Assembly (NCBI RefSeq): GCF_000817735.3
Contig: NZ_JTJC03000005.1
Location: 341,252-405,251, forward strand
Source of the DNA: Scytonema millei VB511283
GTDB taxonomy: Bacteria > Cyanobacteriota > Cyanobacteriia > Cyanobacteriales > Chroococcidiopsidaceae
Direction of reading: 5' to 3'
Length of the DNA stretch: 64,000 bases
Under the pieces are notes generated by a model. It saw only the letters and a list, made by a program, of their open reading frames with translations. It did not search any database and had not been told where the DNA came from. This document shows, piece after piece, positions 53,094-62,154 of the stretch. The translations under genes and the position numbers were made by a program. Numbering within the stretch: position 1 is the first letter of the stretch; every line of letters begins with the position of its first letter.

Positions 53094-53429
53094 TTAAAAT
53101 TCTACCTCTGGCTGTGTTGCCTGCTCCGACCGGAAGCGAATTGCCACTTTCCAACATTCTGTCACTAATTGATGCCAGGGTACGAGCGTTGCCATGTCAA
53201 TGCCCACTTGTCCCCCAGTTGCCTGAAACATGAGCTGTGCTGTACTTACCTCCTGCTGGGCTTGCTTGACTCTTGCCAACAATTCAGATTGCTGTTGCGG
53301 TTCTAAAAATGAAACTTTCTCATTTTCTAAAAACGTTTGCGATCGCCCAAACCAATACTTAAAATCTTCAAGTAGCGGTTGGAGTAAGGTTTTTAACAAC
53401 TCAGGTTCTGGCAAGTTTTGATTAAGCAT
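53094..53429 (-). CDS. DUF2605 family protein
   Basis: A 111-residue helical cytoplasmic protein of the cyanobacterial DUF2605 family. Its N-terminus LPEPELLKTLLQPLLEDFKYWFGRS and the later FLEPQQQSELLARVKQAQQEV and DMATLVPWHQLVTECWKVA are the recognisable blocks. No catalytic motif is visible. It lies upstream of the DUF2973 gene in the same orientation, the usual arrangement, which suggests that the two proteins work together at a membrane. It is divergent from thrS. Confidence 0.85.
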   Translation of the reverse strand: MLNQNLPEPELLKTLLQPLLEDFKYWFGRSQTFLENEKVSFLEPQQQSELLARVKQAQQEVSTAQLMFQATGGQVGIDMATLVPWHQLVTECWKVAIRFRSEQATQPEVEF

Positions 53430-53674
53430 GAATGAAAAGCAGATTACTAACCTACCACTAATATTAACTTAGTTCAAGATTCTTTACATTCTGTCATTAG
53501 AAGTAACTGGGAGCAGGGAGCAGGGACGAGCTGGGAGCTTCTGAGCAGGGAGCAGAGGGAGAAAGAGCAACTCCAACTACCAACTACCAATTACCACTCC
53601 CGACTCCTGACTCCTTACAATAGAAGGCAAACAGTATTGGTTTACAGTCTCATCAACATAGTTTTGTAATTAAA

Positions 53675-55531
53675 ATGTCTAGTTCAGAATCCCATTGTCA
53701 ACCCGAACAGCAGGAACAAGCACCGCAGGAAAAAATTTATCTCCCTCGCACCAGTGAATCAGAGACATTGCAGAAGATTCGCCACACTACCTCTCATGTC
53801 ATGGCGATGGCGGTGCAAAAGTTATTTCCTAAAGCACAGGTGACTATTGGACCCTGGATTGAGAATGGATTTTACTACGATTTTGACAATCCCGAACCGT
53901 TTACAGAAAAAGATCTCAAAGCCATCCAGAAAGAGATGGTGAAGATTATCAATCGTAAATTGCCTGTCATTAGGGAAGAAGTCAGCCGCGAGGAAGCTGA
54001 ACGGCGGATTCAGGCAATTAAAGAGCCGTACAAACTAGAAATCCTGGCAGATATTAAGCAGGAACCAATTACGATCTACCATTTGGGGGATGAATGGTGG
54101 GACTTGTGTGCTGGTCCCCATCTCACCAACACGGCAGAGTTGCAACCCAAAGCAATTGAGTTAGAAAGCGTTGCTGGGGCATACTGGCGCGGTGATGAAA
54201 CCAAGGCGCAGCTACAACGAATTTACGGCACGGCTTGGGAATCAGAACAACAATTAGCTGAGTACAAGCGCCGCAAGGAAGAAGCCCTCAGACGCGACCA
54301 TCGCCGGTTGGGTAAGGAACTAGGACTATTTATCTTTAGCGATGAGGTGGGACCGGGTTTACCCCTGTGGACTCCCAAAGGGACGCTGTTACGCAGTCTT
54401 TTAGAAGACTTTCTCAAACAAGAACAGCTCAAACGCGGTTATCTTCCTGTTGTATCGCCTCACATTGCCAGAGTCGATTTATTCAAAACTTCCGGTCACT
54501 GGCAGAAATATAAAGAGGATATGTTTCCATTGATGGCAGAGAATGAGGAAGCAGCAGCCCACGAATTAGGTTTCGTTCTCAAGCCGATGAACTGCCCGTT
54601 TCACATTCAAATTTACAAGAGCGAATTACGTTCTTATCGCGAATTACCGATGCGCTTGGCAGAGTTTGGGACTGTATACCGTTACGAACAATCGGGCGAA
54701 TTAGGAGGTTTGACGCGGGTACGTGGCTTTACGGTAGATGATTCTCACCTATTCGTGACTCCAGAACAACTCGACAGCGAATTTCTTAATGTGGTGGATT
54801 TGATTCTGTCGGTATTTAACAAATTGCAACTGAAAAATTTCAAAGCAAGACTGAGTTTCCGCGACCCGGCTTCGGATAAGTACATTGGTTCTGACGAGGC
54901 GTGGTCAAAAGCTGAAGGAGCAATTCGCCGCGCTGTAGAAAAGTTAGAAATGAACCACTTTGAAGGAATTGGGGAAGCAGCATTCTACGGTCCCAAACTC
55001 GATTTTATTTTCCAAGATGCTTTGGAAAGGGAATGGCAATTAGGTACGGTACAGGTTGATTACAACTTACCCGAGCGCTTCAATTTAGAATATGTTGCAG
55101 AGGATGGTACGCGCCAGCGCCCAGTGATGATTCACCGCGCTCCATTTGGCTCGTTAGAACGGTTAATTGGAATTTTAATTGAAGAGTATGCGGGAGACTT
55201 TCCCTTGTGGCTAGCGCCCATTCAAGCTCGATTAATGCCCGTCAGCGATGCCCAATTGATGTTTGCTAAAGAAGTTGCAGACAAGATGCGATCGCTCAAC
55301 ATGCGTGTAGAAGTCGATACTAGCGGCGATCGCTTGCCGAAAATGATCCGCAATGCTGAAAAGGCAAAAATCCCCGTCATGGCGGTTGTAGGGGCGAAAG
55401 AAGTGGAGTCCGATAGCTTGAGTCTCCGCGTTCGTACTGCTGGTAAACCATCGGCAGATCTCGGCACGATTCCTGTGGCTGAGGTGTTGGAAAGGATGCA
55501 AAAGGCGATCGCCAACTACGCTAATTTCTAA
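53675..55531 (+). CDS. thrS: Threonyl-tRNA synthetase (no TGS domain)
   Basis: Class II synthetase for tRNA-Thr, 618 residues. It lacks the N-terminal TGS domain and starts with a short disordered tail followed by the editing domain (HTTSHVMAMAVQKLFP with the HxxxH pair, and the later CAGPH zinc-like motif). The catalytic core has motif 1 (about 265-290), the zinc-binding KPMNCPFHIQIY, motif 2 YRYEQSGELGGLTRVRGFTVDDSH, and motif 3 MIHRAPFGSLERLIGILIEEYAG. The anticodon-binding domain ends the protein. Lack of TGS is common in cyanobacterial ThrRS, so this is a normal full-length gene. Confidence 0.96.
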   Translation: MSSSESHCQPEQQEQAPQEKIYLPRTSESETLQKIRHTTSHVMAMAVQKLFPKAQVTIGPWIENGFYYDFDNPEPFTEKDLKAIQKEMVKIINRKLPVIREEVSREEAERRIQAIKEPYKLEILADIKQEPITIYHLGDEWWDLCAGPHLTNTAELQPKAIELESVAGAYWRGDETKAQLQRIYGTAWESEQQLAEYKRRKEEALRRDHRRLGKELGLFIFSDEVGPGLPLWTPKGTLLRSLLEDFLKQEQLKRGYLPVVSPHIARVDLFKTSGHWQKYKEDMFPLMAENEEAAAHELGFVLKPMNCPFHIQIYKSELRSYRELPMRLAEFGTVYRYEQSGELGGLTRVRGFTVDDSHLFVTPEQLDSEFLNVVDLILSVFNKLQLKNFKARLSFRDPASDKYIGSDEAWSKAEGAIRRAVEKLEMNHFEGIGEAAFYGPKLDFIFQDALEREWQLGTVQVDYNLPERFNLEYVAEDGTRQRPVMIHRAPFGSLERLIGILIEEYAGDFPLWLAPIQARLMPVSDAQLMFAKEVADKMRSLNMRVEVDTSGDRLPKMIRNAEKAKIPVMAVVGAKEVESDSLSLRVRTAGKPSADLGTIPVAEVLERMQKAIANYANF

Positions 55532-55580
55532 TCCTGAGTATTACGCCCCCAATAAAAAGCGGTAACGACACACCGTCAGC

Positions 55581-55688
55581 CTCGATCCCCCAACCCCCTT
55601 AAAAAGGGGGCTTTAAATTCCTTCCCTTTCCGCCTTAAAAAGGGGGCTTTAAATTCCCCCCTTTCTAAGGGGGGCTAGGGGGGATCGA
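55581..55688. repeat. 108-bp inverted-repeat element with CCCCC/GGGGG arms
   Basis: Outer arms CTCGATCCCCCAACCCCCTT and its near complement at 55667-55688 enclose two direct copies of TTAAAAAGGGGGCTTTAAATTC-type sequence (about 55599-55620 and 55635-55656). It lies between the convergent thrS and raf1 genes. The structure suggests a non-autonomous mobile repeat that can also act as a bidirectional 3' hairpin. Confidence 0.85.
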
Positions 55689-55715
55689 GATCTGCAACTT
55701 CAAGCGCGTAACTCT

Positions 55716-56777
55716 TTACTCGTCGATTTGCCAAGAATCTTTGGTTAATTCTTCATCAATAATGTGCTTGGGACGCACGACAACGACAATTTTTCCCAGT
55801 AACTTGACATCTGGTTGAGTTTCAAACCAACCAAAGTCAACTTCCCCAGAGCCATCATAGACAAAATAACTATTCACATCCCATTCTCTAACGTGACGGT
55901 CGGCAATGACTAGAACTGGTTCCGATGCTGTAGCTGATTGATTGGGGAGGCGATCGCTTTGACACAAAATTGCGATCGGATCTTCAGCACTGCGGACTGT
56001 TTGCCAACCTGGTAAGGCAACCCAAGCCTGTTCCCCAGCAAACTTGACAATCTGAAATGGCTCTACTGCTTCTACTATGGGTACAGCTTGAACTTCAGCC
56101 GATTTTAAGGGCATTTCCCCAACAACTGGAATCAATCGCGGTAAATGATCTTCAGAATCTGGACGATAAAAAGGTATGGTCGGAGCCGGACGCTTGGGAA
56201 CGACGGTAAAATCGACAAGCAACTGTTCGATTTTTTGTCTTGCCGTATCCGAATCGGCAAACCTTAGCCCCTTAGCAATTAATCGCGATCGCTCTTGTAA
56301 ATCTGATTTTTGTCGTGCCAGTCGCCAACACTGATAAGCAATTGCATCCCCTGGACGATCGGCAAATCCTTCGGGTAAGCTACGCAGGCGAGAAAATTCT
56401 TTCATATCCCGCGCCACTTCCTTAGCCATATCCGCATCCAAGTTGTGAGCTAAGATAAATTCTGCTGCTGCGACTCGTTCTGCATTATTGAGCAATCGCA
56501 GTTCGTACAAAATATCGCTGCCTTTTTGAGTAAAGCGCGATCGCACTGCCTCAGAAGCATTTGTTTTCTCTAAAGAAGTATAAACTTGTGCGCCTACAAT
56601 CACCTGATTTTGTTGCACAGGTTCAAATCCCGTCGCTTCAAAGATCTGCTGCGGTGTTTGCCCTGCTTTTTGCAACTGGGCGATCGCTTGACCCCATTCC
56701 ACCCAACTACCTCGTTTTTGCCGCAGGGATGTCAGCATGGCTTCGATGTCAAGTTGGTTGGAGGGCGATTCAGTCAT
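55716..56777 (-). CDS. raf1: RuBisCO accumulation factor 1 (Raf1)
   Basis: Assembly chaperone that helps RbcL dimers form the RuBisCO L8 core. The 353-residue protein has the N-terminal helical domain with a helix-turn-helix (RQKRGSWVEWGQAIAQLQKAGQT, about 18-40; QQIFEATGFEPVQQNQVIVGAQVYTSL), the alpha domain with LRLLNNAERVAAAEFILAHNLDA and LPEGFADRPGDAIAYQCWRLAR, and after a proline-rich linker the beta dimerisation domain (LPRLIPVVGEMPL onward). Length and order match cyanobacterial Raf1. It acts in the cytoplasm or carboxysome assembly zone. No rbc genes are in this window. Heptamer repeats occupy the upstream gap. Confidence 0.93.
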   Translation of the reverse strand: MTESPSNQLDIEAMLTSLRQKRGSWVEWGQAIAQLQKAGQTPQQIFEATGFEPVQQNQVIVGAQVYTSLEKTNASEAVRSRFTQKGSDILYELRLLNNAERVAAAEFILAHNLDADMAKEVARDMKEFSRLRSLPEGFADRPGDAIAYQCWRLARQKSDLQERSRLIAKGLRFADSDTARQKIEQLLVDFTVVPKRPAPTIPFYRPDSEDHLPRLIPVVGEMPLKSAEVQAVPIVEAVEPFQIVKFAGEQAWVALPGWQTVRSAEDPIAILCQSDRLPNQSATASEPVLVIADRHVREWDVNSYFVYDGSGEVDFGWFETQPDVKLLGKIVVVVRPKHIIDEELTKDSWQIDE

Positions 56778-57094
56778 GATGAGGAGTGAGGAGCGAGGAG
56801 TGAGGAGCGAGGAAACAAAACGTTTATTATCCGTTGTTTGATTATATATGTAAGAGTTTTATTAGATTGACCTATTTAAAATTTCTTGCAGTGTCAATGT
56901 TTGCCTAGTCAGAACCAGCTTTATCCTAATTTAGAGGATAGTAACTAGCTTTTACTCCCTCTTGTCTACTCCCTCTTGTCCTCCTTGTCTCCCTTGTCCC
57001 AATTTTGAATTTTGAATTTTGTTCCCCTTATCCCCCTTATCTTCCCCCTCTCCCTTATCCCCTCACTCCTCACTCCTCACTCCTCACCCCTCAT
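56778..57094. other. Divergent spacer between raf1 and menG
   Basis: 317 bases: GAGGAGTGAGGAGCG heptamers next to raf1 (56779-56811), AT-rich DNA, then CTCCCTCTTGTC, GAATTTT and CACTCCT repeats (56955-57091) reaching the menG start. No further gene. Confidence 0.6.
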
Positions 57095-57781
57095 ATGGAA
57101 GTTCAACAGATATTCGATCGCATTGCCCCAGTTTACGATCGCTTAAATGATTTGCTGAGTTTAGGTCAGCACCGCATTTGGAAGCAAATGGCAGTTAAGT
57201 GGAGCCAAGCAAGCTTGGGAGATACCTGTGTCGATCTATGTTGTGGTAGTGGCGATTTAGCGCTGCGCCTCGCCCGTCAAGTAGGAGCCAACGGACGAGT
57301 ATACGGTGTGGATTTTTCATCGCAACTGCTGGCGATCGCCCAACAACGCAGCCAAAGCCAGTATCCCCAACCCCCGATTTCTTGGGTAAAAGCAGATGTA
57401 TTGAATTTGCCTTTTGCCGATGATTATTTTGATGCTGCAACGATGGGCTATGGACTGCGTAACGTTATCGATATTCCTTGTTGCTTAAAAGAACTGCATC
57501 GAGTTCTCAAACCTGGCGCTAAAGCGGCAATTTTAGACTTTCATCGCCCGGAAAATTCTCAATTTAGAGCTTTTCAACAATGGTACTTAGATAATCTCGT
57601 CGTTCCCGCCGCGCGTCACTTCGATCTCACGGAAGAATATGCCTATATCAGCCCCAGTTTAGATCGATTTCCTTCAGGTAAAGCACAAGTTCAACTCTCG
57701 CGAGAAGTAGGGTTTGCAACAGCCACTCACTACCCAATTGCCAACGGTATGATGGGGATATTGGTTGTTACTAAGGGGTAA
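57095..57781 (+). CDS. menG: 2-phytyl-1,4-naphthoquinone (demethylphylloquinone) methyltransferase, MenG/UbiE family
   Basis: SAM-dependent methyltransferase for the last step of phylloquinone (vitamin K1) synthesis in photosystem I; homologues also act on ubiquinone precursors. The 228-residue protein begins EVQQIFDRIAPVYDRLNDLLSLGQHRIWK, the UbiE signature, and has SAM motif I CVDLCCGSGDLALRLA, motif II-like ADVLNLPFADDYFDAATMGYGLRNV and GAKAAILDFHRPE. The ATG at 57095 is correct; the frame upstream is only repeat DNA (SYPPYLPPLPYPLT-like). No Shine-Dalgarno is present because CACTCCT heptamers abut the start. Confidence 0.95.
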   Translation: MEVQQIFDRIAPVYDRLNDLLSLGQHRIWKQMAVKWSQASLGDTCVDLCCGSGDLALRLARQVGANGRVYGVDFSSQLLAIAQQRSQSQYPQPPISWVKADVLNLPFADDYFDAATMGYGLRNVIDIPCCLKELHRVLKPGAKAAILDFHRPENSQFRAFQQWYLDNLVVPAARHFDLTEEYAYISPSLDRFPSGKAQVQLSREVGFATATHYPIANGMMGILVVTKG

Positions 57782-57908
57782 GGGATAAGAGATCGGGGAT
57801 AAGGGTAAGAAGTCAGAAGTCGGAAGTCAAAACATAAAAACATGCACCGCACCATATACTACTCGCCACTCACTCATCCCTCACCCCTCACTCCTCACTC
57901 CTAGTTGT

Positions 57909-59147
57909 ATGGATTGGTCTCATTTTTGGGTTTATGTTAGTCCGCCGATCGCGGGAGCAATTATTGGCTATTTCACGAACGATTTAGCCATTAAAATGCT
58001 ATTCCGTCCCTATCGAGCGCGTTATTTTGCCGGAAGACAATTACCTTTTACCCCTGGTTTAATTCCTCGCAACCAAGAACGCTTGGCAAAGCGGGTTTCG
58101 GACACGATCATGGGTTCTCTACTGACACCAGAGGAATTGCAGAAGTTGACGCGGCGATTGCTGCAACCGGAGCGAGTGCGAGGAGGGATAGAATGGCTGT
58201 TAAGATTGGCGATCGAACAGGTTCGTACTGATAGAGATCAAAGAGCAACCAAAATTCTGGCGGGAATTTTACGCGATTTGGTTGGGGAATCTTTACCGCG
58301 TTTGTTTAAGGTGTTGTTGCGACGAGAAGAGTTTTTAGGCACTCAACTCAATCAAATTTTCGACCAAGTGTTACTTGAGTTTCAACTCAGCAACGAGCAA
58401 GCGGGGAGGTTAGCTGATTGGTTGCTGCAAGTCGTTCTTCCACCAGACGCAATTCGGCAGTTAGTCATCGATCTGTTAACCGATCGCACGATTCAAATTA
58501 TTGATGAGAGTTTTCGTGAAAAAACGAGCGGTACGTATTGGGTAGTTGCTAACTTATTTGGTTTGCGTAACACTTTGGCGCGCCTGCGAACGTTTTGTTT
58601 GGACGAAAGAGAAGTTACGAATGCGCGGATTAAGGAGTTAATTCAAGAGCTTCAAGTGCGCGAACGCCTTAAAGTTTGGTTGAAAAGTTTATCGTTGCAA
58701 AATTTACCTGTTTCTACAGTAAAGCAATTACGCAATACAATTCGGGAAACCGCGATCGGCTATTCTCAAATTCACGGTCCAGAGTTTATTCAAGGATTTA
58801 GCGATTCGATTGATTGGGAAAATACCGCTAGCGTGCTGCTCAATCGTTTGCGTAACTCTCCTGCTTTCAGTTCTTCTCTAACTGCGATCGGTCAAGAGTT
58901 ATCTTTAATTTTGGAGCGTTATTTAGAGCAAGATTTAGAAAATTTGGTGGCACAGGCAATTCCAATTTTATCGATCGACCAGGTTATTATCGATCGCGTC
59001 AAATCTACCTCTCCCGCCGATTTAGAAGCTGCGATCGAAGGAATTGTCAAAAATGAGTTACAGGCAATTGTTAACTTAGGTGGTGTTCTCGGTTTTGTCG
59101 TGGGACTATTTCAAGCCGGATTGTTATTTTTCCAACAAATTCATTAG
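57909..59147 (+). CDS. DUF445 family membrane protein
   Basis: A 412-residue protein of the DUF445 (YheB-like) family. It starts with a membrane segment and the family signature [25 protein letters not shown], continues with [28 protein letters not shown], then a long soluble helical middle, and closes with a second hydrophobic segment ([19 protein letters not shown]). Function is unknown; homologues are widespread in bacteria. It is rightward, 127 bases after menG, with CACTCCT-type repeats in between. The stop codon overlaps the start of a family A palindrome. Confidence 0.92.
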   Translation: MDWSHFWVYVSPPIAGAIIGYFTNDLAIKMLFRPYRARYFAGRQLPFTPGLIPRNQERLAKRVSDTIMGSLLTPEELQKLTRRLLQPERVRGGIEWLLRLAIEQVRTDRDQRATKILAGILRDLVGESLPRLFKVLLRREEFLGTQLNQIFDQVLLEFQLSNEQAGRLADWLLQVVLPPDAIRQLVIDLLTDRTIQIIDESFREKTSGTYWVVANLFGLRNTLARLRTFCLDEREVTNARIKELIQELQVRERLKVWLKSLSLQNLPVSTVKQLRNTIRETAIGYSQIHGPEFIQGFSDSIDWENTASVLLNRLRNSPAFSSSLTAIGQELSLILERYLEQDLENLVAQAIPILSIDQVIIDRVKSTSPADLEAAIEGIVKNELQAIVNLGGVLGFVVGLFQAGLLFFQQIH

Positions 59148-59163
59148 GTGGGCAATGCCCACC
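59147..59163. repeat. Family A hairpin GGTGGGCAATGCCCACC
   Basis: Exact palindromic 17-base element (inner ATTG inverted relative to other copies) between the convergent DUF445 and ApcF-like genes. It begins on the last base of the DUF445 stop codon. Confidence 0.95.
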
Positions 59164-59171
59164 ACACTTTG

Positions 59172-59681
59172 CTAAATCTCCGTTTCGCTAATCTCACGCA
59201 CGACGTAATCGAATGGTTCATCGACAAACGTAGCGTTGATCATTCCAGCCGTCACTAACTTTTCTTTGACTATATTTTTCATCAGCTGGATGCTTCGAGC
59301 AGTGGGACCTAAAGGAATTCCTAGAGAGTTGAAAGTATCTCGCAAACCAGCCAGCAACCGTTCGTCTAAGACGCTAGCATCTCCCGCCACGATCGCATAG
59401 CTACAATATCGCAAGAAGTAGTTCATATCTCGCACGTACATATTGTAGCGGCGTGTTGTATAGGCATTGCCACCTGGACTAACTAGCTCTGGGTATTCTT
59501 GGAATAATAAACTGACTGCTGTTTTGACAATCTCAGCTGCATTGGAACCAATAACGCCTGCTACTTGTACCCGTTTCTCACCATCAGCCAGAAACGTTTT
59601 CAGAGTTTCAACAACCTCACGATTTAAAGAACTGCCTGTTAGATCGCAATTCTTGGCTACGCTTGTTAATTTATCTTGCAT
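59172..59681 (-). CDS. Allophycocyanin beta-18-like (ApcF family) protein without a bilin-binding cysteine
   Basis: A 169-residue phycobiliprotein-fold protein. It aligns end to end, without gaps in the chromophore region, with ApcF-type beta subunits: SPGGNAYTTRRY, then RDMNYFLRY, VLDERLLAGLRDTFNSLGIPLGPT and a C-terminal FDYVVREISE. The chromophore-attaching Cys82 is Tyr82, and Asp87, which normally contacts the bilin ring nitrogens, is Asn87; Arg84 and Asp85 are kept. A new Cys93 is present. Covalent bilin attachment in the usual way is therefore not possible. It may be a structural core subunit, a linker-like cap or a regulator. GAGG lies 7 bases before the ATG. No other phycobilisome genes are nearby. 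Confidence 0.88.
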   Translation of the reverse strand: MQDKLTSVAKNCDLTGSSLNREVVETLKTFLADGEKRVQVAGVIGSNAAEIVKTAVSLLFQEYPELVSPGGNAYTTRRYNMYVRDMNYFLRYCSYAIVAGDASVLDERLLAGLRDTFNSLGIPLGPTARSIQLMKNIVKEKLVTAGMINATFVDEPFDYVVREISETEI

Positions 59682-59947
59682 TAGATTCCTCTCCGAAACG
59701 TTTATATTAAAACAACTATTCCGCCGGAAACCTGAAGCTAAAAGAGTTATGTATCGTTCTACAAATAGGGTCTTAGGATTGAGTCTACCATAACGATCCG
59801 ATCTAGCTATTTTGCTCTAACTATAATGAGATTATTGGTATCATCTATCGCGCAGTTGCATAGTAGCTCTACAAATTTATGCCAGATGCTCAAAACGAGT
59901 TGGCAGAGATAGGCTTGAGGTAGCACGATCGCAGGAGATTGTTGAGC
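59682..59947. other. Divergent spacer before the ApcF-like and membrane protein genes
   Basis: 266 bases of mixed sequence without repeats, containing both start regions. I see no clear promoter hexamers. Confidence 0.4.
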
Positions 59948-60631
59948 ATGAGATCTCAAGCAGAAAATGGCACTTCAATTCTGGAGCGGACAAAAGATTG
60001 GGTAGCTACGGCTGGCGATACTTTTAGCCATACGATCGCGCGGATAACTACTACAACTCAAGATGCTGCTGGCAGTCTAGCAGATAAGGCGATCGCACCG
60101 ATTGCCTCCACGCAGGCGACATTATTTCAGAGTTGGTTAGAAGCGCATCCAACCGTAGAGCGATCGCTACAAGTTTTGAATTGGGCAATAGATCGCCCCA
60201 TCATAAGTGTAATTATACTGTTATTTCTCCTCGCGATCGCTTGGAGTTTCATTAAATCTATCGGACGCTTGTTTGAAAGGTTCTGTTTGTCAGTTTTACA
60301 AGTACCATTAAAGTTGGGCTATTTTTTAATTCGAGCTAGTTGGCGATCGCTGCATAAATTATTCGCTCGATTTACCTTAAAACCTACTCGAAGAAACATG
60401 CATCAAATGCGCGTCATATCGACATCAGACGTGCAAACAAATTATACCGAGCAACACCAGCGGCTATTAGAAATTTCTACTAAGTTAGCCCTGCTTAATC
60501 AAGAGCAGAACGAGTTGATGCAAGAAGCTCTATCAATTCTTAGCTCGACTCAAATTGCTACAGAAGATATTCCCAAAAATTTTCAGCACGAAGTCTTTTC
60601 AAATATTGATAAAAGCATATTTCAAAGTTAG
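59948..60631 (+). CDS. Unrecognised single-pass membrane protein
   Basis: I do not recognise a family. The 227-residue protein has a Thr/Ala-rich amphipathic N-terminal half (ERTKDWVATAGDTFSHTIARI, then TTTTQDAAGSLADKAIAPIA), one strong membrane helix at about 85-105 (IISVIILLFLLAIAWSFI), a basic juxtamembrane stretch, and a C-terminal helix rich in Gln and Glu (LLEISTKLALLNQEQNELMQEALSIL) that could form a coiled coil. The start is either the ATG at 59948 or a TTG just before it; GGAG lies 11 bases upstream of the ATG. It is divergent from the ApcF-like gene, and three dispersed repeats follow it. Confidence 0.7.
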   Translation: MRSQAENGTSILERTKDWVATAGDTFSHTIARITTTTQDAAGSLADKAIAPIASTQATLFQSWLEAHPTVERSLQVLNWAIDRPIISVIILLFLLAIAWSFIKSIGRLFERFCLSVLQVPLKLGYFLIRASWRSLHKLFARFTLKPTRRNMHQMRVISTSDVQTNYTEQHQRLLEISTKLALLNQEQNELMQEALSILSSTQIATEDIPKNFQHEVFSNIDKSIFQS

Positions 60632-60635
60632 TAAA

Positions 60636-60651
60636 GTGGGCATTGCCCACC
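60636..60651. repeat. Family A hairpin (GTGGGCATTGCCCAC core)
   Basis: Copy of the dispersed 17-base palindrome, directly after the membrane protein gene and followed by the mirror-image CCCTACTTTTAC. Confidence 0.9.
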
Positions 60652-60663
60652 CTACTTTTACAT

Positions 60664-60752
60664 AAACCCGCCCCTACAAATCCATCGCACGGGCGGGTTT
60701 GGCAAAAAAAACGTCGTCACTACGAGATTTCCTGGCTAAACCCGCCCCTACA
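60664..60752. repeat. Family B hairpin element plus an extra half copy
   Basis: An isolated right half AAACCCGCCCCTAC (60664-60676) is followed by a complete element with arms GGGCGGGTTT and AAACCCGCCC (about 60690-60746). It suggests one element inserted next to or into another. Confidence 0.85.
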
Positions 60753-60758
60753 AATAAC

Positions 60759-62132
60759 TTAATATCTTTCCAATAACAACTTTACTTCTTCTTTTAACGT
60801 CCAATCTTTCATGGCTTCCCACTCAGCTAGACGGACGGCAATGTATGCTTGAGCGAGTTCTTTACCTAAAGCATTGAGGAGAACTTTATCGGTTTGGAGA
60901 TGCGCGATCGCCTCACCTAAATTTGTTGGTAGAGCATCAATTCCCTTCGCTTCTCGTTCCGATTGGGGTAGAGATCCTGGGTCAACTGCGATCGCCTCTT
61001 TTGGTTCGAGTTGACGACGCACACCGTCCAATCCAGCGGTGATGACTGCGCCTAGAGCGATGTAGGGATTGGCAGAAGCATCAACAGTTTTGATTTCAAT
61101 CTGCGTCGGACTGGGACTTGCGGGATTGCTAGGGACTCGGATCGCGGCTTCGCGGTTGTCGTATCCCCAAGCGCGAAAAGCCCCACTCCAGGAGTGAGGG
61201 CGAATGCGACGATAGGAGTTGATACTAGGGGTAGTCAGTGCCATCAAGGCGGGTAAATGCTCCAAAATGCCAGCAATAAAAGCACGGGCAATTTTTGAGA
61301 TTCCAGGCACGTTCCCAGTCTCGGAAATAAGATTTTTACCATCTTGCCAGAGACTCAGGTGCAGGTGACAACCACTACCCGCTTGTTCGGCAAAGATTTT
61401 TGGTAGAAACGAGGCTTTGAGTTTGTGGCGCAATGCTACTGCACGCACGGTTTCCCGAAAAGCAATTTGGTAATCTGCTGCTGACAAAGCGCGGGTATAA
61501 TGCACCGAAATTTCATGTTGTCCGCCACCAGATTCGGGATGGTACTGTTCTACAGGGATATTTTGGGCAAGGAGGGCTTCAGAAATTTCGTTTATAACTG
61601 CTAAATTAGCATCCATCGCGAAAGTAGAAGCAAAGACCGTGCGATCGCCTGGTTCTACTCCCAATCCATTCTCAGATGGATAGAGTAGATAAAATTCATT
61701 TTCAAACGCTGCCATCACCTCTATCCCTGCTGCTTGCGCCGTGGCGATCGCTCGTTTCAAAAAGTCTCGCGGACAGTAAGCCCAAGGACTGCCATTTTGC
61801 ATCATATCGCCGATGGCGCGAGCGTGACCTGTAGAATAAGGCAGTACGCTCAAGGTATTCCAATCTGGGATGAGGCGAATTTCACCTACAGGACTCAACC
61901 CCGTTTCTGCCACTACCGCGTCGTGCATCACGGGAATTGCTTGCTGTGCCGCACTAATGCCGACTCCATAATCCACTAGCTGAGATAACGCGCCGATGTG
62001 TATTGCTTTGCCACGAATGATATTGGCATTGTCGCACCAGAGAATGCGAATAAATTGCACCCTACTTGCCTGTAAGGTTTTATAAATCGTGTCTTGCATC
62101 ATGGCGCTTCCTGCATTGCCGTGGAAATTCAT
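60759..62132 (-). CDS. Glutamine-synthetase-like ligase (GlnA-type, gamma-glutamylation of an amine or ammonia)
   Basis: A 457-residue protein with the glutamine synthetase beta-grasp and catalytic domains. The N-terminal part contains VQFIRILWCDNANIIRGKAIH; the core has AAFENEFYLLYP with the metal-binding Glu residues, EQYHPESGGGQHEISV, FLPKIFAEQAGSGCHLHLSLWQDGKN, NSYRRIRP and the ATP/substrate block NREAAIRVPSNP followed by EIKTVDASANPYIALGAVI. It resembles the shorter GlnA-type homologues (for example PuuA or GlnA4), not the cyanobacterial type I GS. The substrate may be an amine. An in-frame ATG pair about 10 codons downstream of the chosen start is equally possible. Confidence 0.88.
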   Translation of the reverse strand: MNFHGNAGSAMMQDTIYKTLQASRVQFIRILWCDNANIIRGKAIHIGALSQLVDYGVGISAAQQAIPVMHDAVVAETGLSPVGEIRLIPDWNTLSVLPYSTGHARAIGDMMQNGSPWAYCPRDFLKRAIATAQAAGIEVMAAFENEFYLLYPSENGLGVEPGDRTVFASTFAMDANLAVINEISEALLAQNIPVEQYHPESGGGQHEISVHYTRALSAADYQIAFRETVRAVALRHKLKASFLPKIFAEQAGSGCHLHLSLWQDGKNLISETGNVPGISKIARAFIAGILEHLPALMALTTPSINSYRRIRPHSWSGAFRAWGYDNREAAIRVPSNPASPSPTQIEIKTVDASANPYIALGAVITAGLDGVRRQLEPKEAIAVDPGSLPQSEREAKGIDALPTNLGEAIAHLQTDKVLLNALGKELAQAYIAVRLAEWEAMKDWTLKEEVKLLLERY

Positions 62133-62154
62133 TTTTGAGGTTCCGTATACTGTT

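Noticed and set aside
57005..57094. 30-codon N-terminal extension of menG
   Set aside because: It is only the translation of CTTATCCCC and CACTCCT repeats; the conserved UbiE start is at 57095.
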